5,576 bases of DNA. Origin: Palsa-1233 sp031367105 (lineage in GTDB: Bacteria > Gemmatimonadota > Gemmatimonadetes > Gemmatimonadales > GWC2-71-9). The translations under genes were made by a program, and so were the position numbers. The stretch covers positions 1-5,576 of the forward strand of contig JANLPG010000157.1 of the NCBI GenBank assembly GCA_031367105.1. Reading direction: 5' to 3'. The notes under the pieces were generated by a model. The model saw only the letters and a list, made by a program, of their open reading frames with translations, did not search any database and was not told the origin of the DNA. Of the stretch, positions 1 through 4,157 are shown piece by piece (positions within the stretch are counted from its first letter, which is position 1; each line of letters opens with the position of its first letter).

Positions 1-243
1 AGAAAATGGGAGCCGGTTCGCCGGTTCGTACTGCCGCAAGACGAACGACGTCATCCCGGCGACGCGACGCTCATCGTCGCTGATGCCCAGATCCACTCCG
101 GTCGCGCCGAGTGCTTGCGGGGCGATGCTCTCGATCGGCCCGACCAGTTCGACCGGCCCGCTGCGGCGGGAGATCAGCGTGCTATTGAGCAGGAAGCCAC
201 TTGCGAGCAGTCCCCCGGGGACCCAGCGCTGCCAGTTACGCAT
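1..243 (-). CDS. epsI: EpsI-like exosortase-associated protein, N-terminal 81 residues (3' end beyond window)
   Basis: Only the first 81 codons are present; the frame stays open to base 1. The ATG at 243-241 overlaps the exosortase stop by 8 nt (ATGCGTAA) and has a strong ribosome binding site, GGAAGGTGG at 258-250, six bases upstream. The protein has a short basic start (MRNWQRW), one hydrophobic segment at about residues 8-24 that would anchor it in the inner membrane, then a periplasmic region. Residues 45-73 (GATGVDLGISDDERRVAGM followed by a LRQY motif) resemble the opening of EpsI/DUF3485 domains, which typically have an acidic stretch, then a 'LRRY'-like motif. EpsI proteins are encoded next to exosortases, or fused to them, in EPS loci; their biochemical role is not settled. 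The call rests mainly on position directly after the exosortase plus this weak motif match, because most of the domain lies outside the window. Confidence 0.72.
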   Translation of the reverse strand, partial: MRNWQRWVPGGLLASGFLLNSTLISRRSGPVELVGPIESIAPQALGATGVDLGISDDERRVAGMTSFVLRQYEPANRLPFS

Positions 244-1147
244 TGAACGCCACCTTCCGGTCGGTGAGCCGGCTCTCAATCAGCCGCACGACCCACGCGA
301 TCGCGCCGAGGATAAGGAATGCCACCAGAAACAATGCCCACCCCTCGCTTTCGTGCATAAAGCCACGGCCGAGCTTCGGGTCGACGAAGTACATCAGGAA
401 GGCGGTGAGAAAGATCCGGATTCCGTTGACGACGATGGCGACCGGAATGGCGAGCAACAGGAGCAGCAGCCGCGCGGGCAGCGTGGCGAGGTACATCCCA
501 CCGATCATCACGCCGAGGGCGATCAGCGCGGTGAGCGAGCGGAGTCCACTGCAGGCCTCGGCAACGAACAGCCGCTGGTTGGGGATCATAATGACATTGC
601 CGCTCGCCTGGACCGGAATATTCCGCCAGCGAATCAGGTCGGTGCCCAGCTGGGAGGCCTTGAACTGCAACGGAATGGCGAGCTTGTTGGTCACCAGCGC
701 GGGCAGCGGGATGGCGAGCAGGAGCAGGGTGAGCGGCAGCCACCAATGCCGCGCCTGACGCCATCCGAGGCAGAAGACCACCACGCCGACCAGCGTCAAC
801 CAGATCGAGAATCGCTGGGTAAAGAATTCGGCGGCCAGCCCGCCGAGGGCGCGCAGCAGGATCGCGCCCACGATCAGCAGGGTGCCCCAGCCCGGCGCGG
901 CCTTCGCGTCGGCCACGGTGCCGGCACGCCAGGCGAGCCAGAGCGAAACCGGGAAGAGCAGCAGCCCGTGGCCGGCATCGGGATCGTTCCACCAGTCGCG
1001 CGCCAGCGAGCGGGCGGGATCCTGAAAGAGCGCGACGAAGGCGATCAGTGCGAGCGCCAGCGGCGCGATCGCGGCGAACGAGCCGGCGCGTTTCACGAGA
1101 TCGCTGACGGAATGGGTCGCCGGCGTACTGGCGACCGGCGCTACCAT
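236..1147 (-). CDS. xrt: Exosortase (transmembrane cysteine transpeptidase/protease)
   Basis: A 303-residue polytopic membrane protein, the usual length of an exosortase core without a fused EpsI domain. Visible family marks are the N-terminal DWWNDPDAGHG segment (residues 51-61; exosortases have W..DP..SHG here), the catalytic Cys199 in EACSGLRS, Arg244 in NGIRI and His265 in MHESEGW, in the expected Cys-Arg-His order. About eight hydrophobic segments are apparent (roughly 25-41, 61-75, 87-105, 114-128, 135-152, 204-222, 226-252, 271-288). Exosortases cleave proteins with a C-terminal PEP-CTERM-like sorting signal during export to the surface and usually sit in EPS loci. The ATG at 1147 overlaps the sugar transferase stop by 7 nt (ATGGTAG) and follows GGAAGG at 1157-1152. 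The subclass (XrtA or other) cannot be set from the window, and no PEP-CTERM substrate is seen here. All catalytic residues are intact. Confidence 0.95.
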   Translation of the reverse strand: MVAPVASTPATHSVSDLVKRAGSFAAIAPLALALIAFVALFQDPARSLARDWWNDPDAGHGLLLFPVSLWLAWRAGTVADAKAAPGWGTLLIVGAILLRALGGLAAEFFTQRFSIWLTLVGVVVFCLGWRQARHWWLPLTLLLLAIPLPALVTNKLAIPLQFKASQLGTDLIRWRNIPVQASGNVIMIPNQRLFVAEACSGLRSLTALIALGVMIGGMYLATLPARLLLLLLAIPVAIVVNGIRIFLTAFLMYFVDPKLGRGFMHESEGWALFLVAFLILGAIAWVVRLIESRLTDRKVAFNA

Positions 1148-1893
1148 CCACCCTTCCGGAAGAGCATCACCGGGATCGTCTTCAGCATAATCTTGAGGTC
1201 CTCCCAGACGCTGCGGCGCGCGATGTAGTCGAGGTCGTGCTGCACCTTGCGACGGACATCCTCGACCGAGGTGTCGTACTGGAGATGAACCTGGGCGTGG
1301 CCGGTGATCCCCGGCGGTACCCGCTGACGGTGCTGGTAGTCGGGGATCTGTTCTCGCAGCTCGGTGAACAGCTGGGGTCGCTCGGGGCGGGGGCCCACCA
1401 GGTTCATATCGCCACGGATGACATTGAGCAACTGGGGCAGCTCGTCGAGCCGGCAGCTGCGCAGAAAGCCGCCGATGGCGGTGACGCGCTGGTCATCGGC
1501 CTCAGCCCAGACGGCCTTGCCGTGTCGCTCGGCGTCCACCGTCATCGTGCGGAACTTCACGATCGTGAACGGTTTGCCACCGATGTCGCTGCGCCGCCGG
1601 GAGTCGTCCCGCGCCGGCATCCGCTGGCGCTGGTCGAGCCCCACCCGCGTCTGGGTATAGAACACTGGCCCGCGCGAGGTGAGCTTCACCGCGGCAGCAA
1701 TCAGCAGCCAGAGCGGGAAGGTGACAATCAGCCCGAGGGTGGCCACGACGACATTGAGCACCCGGATCGCGCGCTCATCACGCGAAAGCGGGCGGTCATC
1801 GGCGCATTCATCGCTCCGACTTGCGGTCGAGCGCGAACGACTGGAAGGAGATTCCTTCACGTGGGCCATCGGTGTCGTTACCGGTATCTGCAT
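1141..1893 (-). CDS. Short polyprenyl-phosphate sugar-1-phosphate transferase (bacterial sugar transferase family)
   Basis: With the ATG at 1893 the product has 250 residues. It carries the whole bacterial sugar transferase domain (PF02397 type): a membrane-re-entrant helix (about 44-70), SRGPVFYTQTRVG (73-85), KFRTM (113-117), the catalytic Asp-Glu pair in RLDELPQLLNVIRGDM (Asp150-Glu151), NLVGPRPERP (164-173), GITGHAQV (195-202) and a C-terminal amphipathic stretch ending FRKGGW. There is no multi-pass N-terminal CoA-binding-like domain, so it is the small monotopic type (PglC/WcaJ core). It should transfer a hexose-1-phosphate or similar from a nucleotide sugar to undecaprenyl phosphate at the inner membrane, starting EPS repeat-unit synthesis; the sugar is not predictable. 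The start at 1893 lies one base after the export gene stop (TGA-A-ATG), so initiation is probably by coupling; no clear Shine-Dalgarno is seen. The frame stays open to 2007, but that extension overlaps the upstream gene and is Arg/Ser-rich. A second ATG is at 1869. Confidence 0.93.
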   Translation of the reverse strand: MQIPVTTPMAHVKESPSSRSRSTASRSDECADDRPLSRDERAIRVLNVVVATLGLIVTFPLWLLIAAAVKLTSRGPVFYTQTRVGLDQRQRMPARDDSRRRSDIGGKPFTIVKFRTMTVDAERHGKAVWAEADDQRVTAIGGFLRSCRLDELPQLLNVIRGDMNLVGPRPERPQLFTELREQIPDYQHRQRVPPGITGHAQVHLQYDTSVEDVRRKVQHDLDYIARRSVWEDLKIMLKTIPVMLFRKGGW

Positions 1894-1894
1894 T

Positions 1895-2704
1895 TCAGCG
1901 GAAAATCTGGGTTCCGAGATAGATGAGTGATCCGAGCGATCCGATCGCTCCGAGCACTCGAAGGGCCGTGCCGCTGCTCGCCTTCGCGGCCACGATGATT
2001 TCATCACCCGCTTGCAGGTTCAGCTGATCGAGCGTCCGCCCCTCGCGAATTGCGGCCTGGAACTCCGGGCCATCGACCACCACCTTGTCACCACGCTTGA
2101 TCTGCGACTTCTCGAACCGGGCATTGTTCGCCGGGCCGCCGCCGATCTGCATAATGGCATCGCCGAGTAGCAGGTCAGCGGGCGCAGGATAGAGCCCCGG
2201 CTTCGCGATCGCTCCAAACATCGAGATGCGGATCGAGGTGGATGCCTTCAGCACCGGATCCCGGACGTATTTCTTCAGTTGCTCGGTGAGGTAGCCCTGC
2301 ACCTCGGCCCGTAGGACGCCGCGGACCGAGATGTCTGCACCGCCCGGGAGGGTGATCGACCGGTTCGGGGTGACGGCATAGGTGCCGGTGAGGCCGGTCG
2401 CGTCACCAACCAGATCCATCCGGACCAGATCGCCAACGTGCAGGTCCCCTTCGGCCAGTCGTTGGCGGATCGCCTCGGCCTCGGAGCGCTTCGCGTCGCG
2501 CAGCGCCGAACTGTAGCCGCTCGAGGCCATCTGCTTGTCGATCTCGTCGAGGGCAGCCCGGAGCTCGGAGCGGGTCACCATCGACCGCCGAGCGTTGTTG
2601 ACAGTTCCGGCCGGATCGGACTGCTGGCCAGCCAGCGGGCGGGGAGCGACGCTCGTACCAACCAGAAGCGCTGCGGCAGCCAAGACAATCGAACGAATCC
2701 TCAC
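1895..2704 (-). CDS. Wza-like polysaccharide export protein (Poly_export/SLBB), periplasm/outer membrane
   Basis: I chose the GTG at 2704 because GGAGAAG (2714-2708) precedes it at good spacing and because it yields a clean Sec signal peptide (MRIRSIV, then a hydrophobic core, likely cut near residues 26-27 in PLAGQQ). The frame extends to another GTG at 2755, which would bury this signal. The product has 269 residues: a helical charged segment (about 45-88), a Poly_export domain (about 86-159: LHVGDLVRMDLVG, RSITLPGGADISVRGV, YVRDPVLKASTSIRISMFG), one SLBB-like beta-grasp domain (about 160-237, G.I.KPGLYP then DAIMQIGGG) and a C-terminal hydrophobic helix (246-267). Family members form the oligomeric channel for capsule or EPS. 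Unlike E. coli Wza there is no lipobox Cys, and only one clear SLBB repeat. It is the first gene of the four-gene operon and lies 1 nt upstream of the sugar transferase. Confidence 0.92.
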   Translation of the reverse strand: MRIRSIVLAAAALLVGTSVAPRPLAGQQSDPAGTVNNARRSMVTRSELRAALDEIDKQMASSGYSSALRDAKRSEAEAIRQRLAEGDLHVGDLVRMDLVGDATGLTGTYAVTPNRSITLPGGADISVRGVLRAEVQGYLTEQLKKYVRDPVLKASTSIRISMFGAIAKPGLYPAPADLLLGDAIMQIGGGPANNARFEKSQIKRGDKVVVDGPEFQAAIREGRTLDQLNLQAGDEIIVAAKASSGTALRVLGAIGSLGSLIYLGTQIFR

Positions 2705-2796
2705 ACGCTTCTCCGGAGATAAGTGGGCATCGCGCCGTACACTCCACAAGAGCACATCCCGTGCTCAGGGTGGACGGCCTCCCAACGGCGGACTAA

Positions 2797-2832
2797 GCCG
2801 CGATCCTGCCGAGAGTTAGGCAAGATCGCGGC
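2797..2832 (-). ncRNA. Long hairpin in the putative 5' leader of the export operon
   Basis: The arms are GCCGCGATC (2797-2805) and GATCGCGGC (2824-2832), continuing inward as TGCC (2807-2810) and GGCA (2819-2822), with an 8-nt loop. The only interruption is C2806 opposite A2823; in minus-strand RNA this becomes a G-U pair, giving an unbroken 14-bp stem. There is no following U-run on the minus strand, so it is not a standard terminator. It ends about 93 nt upstream of the export gene GTG. A structured leader element or a protein-binding site in the DNA are both possible. Confidence 0.5.
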
Positions 2833-2913
2833 CATAGGTGTTGCGTGCTATCCCCTGCCGTTGTGGCGATGACGCCTCAGGGCGGTGCGTTCCCGCCACG
2901 CCCATCGAGGCAG

Positions 2914-2946
2914 GGATACGGTATCAGCTCCTGGGCTCCGGTATCC
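2914..2946. repeat. Imperfect inverted repeat GGATAC...GTATCC
   Basis: GGATAC (2914-2919) pairs with GTATCC (2941-2946). On the minus strand the stem can extend by two G-C pairs past a single bulged C, with a small AGC/GCT stem inside. A further GGTATC copy at 2920-2925 makes a local GATACGGTATC near-palindrome. It could be part of a folded leader or a set of half-sites for a regulator; pairing is modest, so chance is not excluded. Confidence 0.3.
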
Positions 2947-2976
2947 TACGAGGGGCGGCAGGGACATTGCACTGTG

Positions 2977-2989
2977 ACTTCCAGGAAGT
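2977..2989. promoter_or_regulatory. Candidate operator palindrome ACTTCC-A-GGAAGT
   Basis: A perfect 6+1+6 inverted repeat in the divergent spacer, about 40 bases from the AT-rich patch. Its short one-base centre makes it a poor RNA hairpin but a typical symmetric site for a dimeric DNA-binding protein. No matching regulator is encoded in the window, so a role is inferred from symmetry and position only. Confidence 0.3.
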
Positions 2990-3018
2990 TGGTCTGATCG
3001 GATCGGTTCCGGGTCAGT

Positions 3019-3056
3019 GAAGTTTCTATAACTCATTGTTCAGTAATGTTTTATGA
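3019..3056. promoter_or_regulatory. AT-rich island, likely promoter area
   Basis: This roughly 38-base stretch is mostly A/T, unlike the GC-rich rest of the window, and lies upstream of the plus-strand gene. It contains TATAAC (3027-3032) and TAATGT (3044-3049) on the plus strand and TATAGA on the minus strand, any of which could serve as a -10 element. None has a good -35 at 16-18 bp, so neither the exact promoter nor its direction is settled. Confidence 0.3.
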
Positions 3057-3077
3057 GCGTTACAGCTACCGTAACGC
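3057..3077 (+). repeat. 7-bp inverted repeat GCGTTAC...GTAACGC
   Basis: Perfect arms GCGTTAC (3057-3063) and GTAACGC (3071-3077) flank a 7-nt loop, directly after the AT-rich island and upstream of both possible starts of the receiver gene. A small CGCCG/CGGCG stem (3077-3081/3091-3095) follows. It could be an operator or the first hairpin of a structured leader. Confidence 0.4.
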
Positions 3078-3101
3078 GCCGGCTCCCCCTCGGCGTAGAG
3101 C

Positions 3102-4037
3102 GTGGCGACCCGTCACAGAGTTGTTGCACTTCTGCAACAGTTCTGTGCTGTCCAGCACCTGACGATCTCCGACGAGGACCCTGTGTCGCTTGAAGCCGCC
3201 ATCCCTCCCGCCAATGATTTTCCCTTGGTCCTGATCGCCAACGACCAGGAGTGGACGGCTCGGGCTATCGAGAGCATTCTGACGGCCAACGGCTTCCGGG
3301 TGTCGCGGGCCTTCACCGCCCAGGAGACCCTGGCTCTCGCCAATGCCGCCGACCCGGACGTGGTGATTCTCGACCAGCAACTGCCCGATTTTTCGGGGGT
3401 CGAGGTCTGCCGCCGGCTCCGGGCAGACGCTCGCTTTGGCACTGCCCTCCCGATCCTGATCACCACGGCAGGACCCTCTGGTCGGCAGCAACGACTGAGT
3501 GCCTACGAGGCCGGGGCGTGGGAGTTTTATGGGCAACCGCTCGATGCCGAGGCGCTGCTCCATAAACTGCGCGTGTACACCGCTTCGTATCGTGAGGTTC
3601 GCCGGTTGCGGCACGCGACGATGATCGACCAACCGAGCGGACTCTACAGCCGGGCCGGGCTTGCCCGTCGAGCCACCGAATTGCTGGGCGAGGCGCGCCG
3701 GAATGGTCGGGCAGTGGCGTGTGTCGCGTGGTGCTTCGAGGGATCGGCGGGCGCCGACCGTTCGGATCAGGCCGGAGCGATGCTCCGGGTACAGGGGCGG
3801 GTCGCGGATGCCTTCGGCCGCCTCGGCAGCAGGGAGTTTGCGGTGGTCGCGCCGGGCACCGATGCCCAGGGTGCCGAGCATCTGGCTGAACGCTTCCGCG
3901 ACGTCATCGCGCGGGCCTACGAGGCCGAACGCGACGCCGTCCGGACGACCATCCTGACCGACGACCTGGCGGGCGCGACCCCAGCGGCCGACGGCGAGCA
4001 GCTCCTCGATCGACTGGTACACGCGCTGGCGGCGTAA
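3102..4037 (+). CDS. Receiver-domain protein with degenerate GGDEF domain
   Basis: The 311-residue frame (from GTG 3102) has a receiver domain at about 41-160 and a GGDEF-like domain at about 172-270. In the receiver, the phosphoacceptor Asp91 (VVILDQQLPDFSG) and a Thr (ITTAG, 120-124) are kept. One acidic-pocket Asp is Asn47 with Asp48 beside it, and the conserved Lys of the 'KP' motif is Gln145. In the second domain the fold cues remain (QPSGLYSRAGL, 177-187; RLGSREFAVVAPGT, 240-253), but GG[D/E]EF reads GSREF (242-246) and the upstream metal-binding Asp region is replaced (AWCFEGS). Diguanylate cyclase activity is therefore unlikely; a binding or adaptor role is an inference. There is no transmembrane segment, so it is cytoplasmic. 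The start is uncertain: GTG 3183 follows GAGGA (3174-3178) and gives 284 residues, leaving a 15-bp hairpin in the leader. The gene faces the kinase gene and opposes the export operon. Confidence 0.88.
   Translation: MATRHRVVALLQQFCAVQHLTISDEDPVSLEAAIPPANDFPLVLIANDQEWTARAIESILTANGFRVSRAFTAQETLALANAADPDVVILDQQLPDFSGVEVCRRLRADARFGTALPILITTAGPSGRQQRLSAYEAGAWEFYGQPLDAEALLHKLRVYTASYREVRRLRHATMIDQPSGLYSRAGLARRATELLGEARRNGRAVACVAWCFEGSAGADRSDQAGAMLRVQGRVADAFGRLGSREFAVVAPGTDAQGAEHLAERFRDVIARAYEAERDAVRTTILTDDLAGATPAADGEQLLDRLVHALAA
3114..3147 (+). ncRNA. 15-bp hairpin at the start of the receiver gene
   Basis: The arms are CACAGAGTTGTTGCA (3114-3128) and TGCAACAGTTCTGTG (3133-3147), around a CTTC tetraloop. 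Thirteen pairs are Watson-Crick; the other two (G3120/T3141 and T3121/G3140) are G-U pairs in plus-strand RNA. No U-run follows. It lies between the two candidate GTG starts (3102 and 3183), within coding sequence if the first is used and in the leader, 35 nt before the start, if the second is used. Confidence 0.6.
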
Positions 4038-4075
4038 CGGCCACGAAGCGTCGACCGGGGGTCGACGCCAGCGCG
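4022..4075 (+). repeat. Nested inverted repeats across the receiver-gene stop codon
   Basis: CGCGCTGGCG (4022-4031) is complementary to CGCCAGCGCG (4066-4075), a perfect 10-bp outer stem spanning the TAA stop at 4035-4037. Inside it lies a second stem, GCGTCGACC (4048-4056) with GGTCGACGC (4060-4068), with a 3-nt loop. The two share bases 4066-4068, so the full stems cannot both form. This may be a 3'-end stabilising or termination structure. Confidence 0.45.
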
Positions 4076-4113
4076 CGAGAAGAGCCCCGACCAAACGGTC
4101 GGGGCTCTTCTCG
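4076..4113. terminator. Perfect 17-bp hairpin between convergent genes, terminator-like
   Basis: The arms are CGAGAAGAGCCCCGACC (4076-4092) and GGTCGGGGCTCTTCTCG (4097-4113) around AAAC. On the plus strand TTTC follows, a weak U-tract; on the minus strand no U-run follows. It lies 38 bases after the receiver gene stop and 45 bases after the kinase stop, so it could end transcription of both genes, more convincingly the plus-strand one. Confidence 0.75.
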
Positions 4114-4138
4114 TTTCGGAGCGGGCACTGCTATCGAG

Positions 4139-4156
4139 TGTCGGCCAAGGCCGACA
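4139..4156 (-). repeat. 8-bp inverted repeat just after the kinase stop codon
   Basis: TGTCGGCC (4139-4146) and GGCCGACA (4149-4156) are separated by only two bases, so the outer 7 pairs with a CAAG-type loop are more realistic. It begins one base after the TAG stop (4160-4158) of the kinase gene. No U-run follows, so a 3'-end protective hairpin or part of a compound terminator is more likely than a simple intrinsic one. Confidence 0.4.
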
Positions 4157-4157
4157 G

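Larger units (their letters stand above)
2705..3101. promoter_or_regulatory. Divergent noncoding control region
   Basis: About 400 bases separate the minus-strand export operon from the plus-strand receiver gene. I see no credible gene: small frames on either strand (for example 2838-3020 plus, 2848-3036 minus) lack ribosome binding sites and recognisable motifs. The region holds several inverted repeats (2797-2832, 2914-2946, 2977-2989, 2994-3017, 3057-3077) and one AT-rich patch (3019-3056) that stands out from its GC-rich surroundings. Promoters for both directions should lie here, but I cannot identify a convincing -35/-10 pair for either. If the operon promoter lies near the AT-rich patch, the operon would carry a 5' leader of around 300 nt. 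Confidence 0.7.

Noticed and set aside
83..1228. Long plus-strand open frame (381 codons) opposite the exosortase
   Set aside because: It is antisense to a strongly supported membrane protein, and its Gln/Glu/Arg/His-rich, low-hydrophobicity product is what antisense of Leu/Ala/Val-rich GC codons gives. No domain or ribosome binding site is apparent.
1894..2007. N-terminal extension of the sugar transferase to the ATG at 2007
   Set aside because: It overlaps the export gene by over 100 bases and is Arg/Ser-rich without family similarity, while the ATG at 1893 sits 1 base after the upstream stop.
2705..2755. Upstream GTG start of the export protein at 2755
   Set aside because: It would put 17 polar residues before the signal peptide. 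GTG 2704 has GGAGAAG upstream and begins a normal signal peptide.
2838..3036. Small open frames in the divergent spacer (60 codons plus, 62 codons minus)
   Set aside because: No ribosome binding sites, no recognisable motifs or membrane segments, and they overlap one another and the inverted repeats.
2705..3101. c-di-GMP (GEMM) or other known riboswitch in the EPS leader
   Set aside because: I looked for the conserved GEMM core and other familiar riboswitch boxes by eye on both strands and did not find them. A covariance-model search would be decisive.
3066..4094. Minus-strand open frame (342 codons) opposite the receiver gene
   Set aside because: It is Arg/Gly/Pro-rich with no motifs, and it covers the terminator hairpin; the plus-strand frame carries clear receiver and GGDEF-like motifs.
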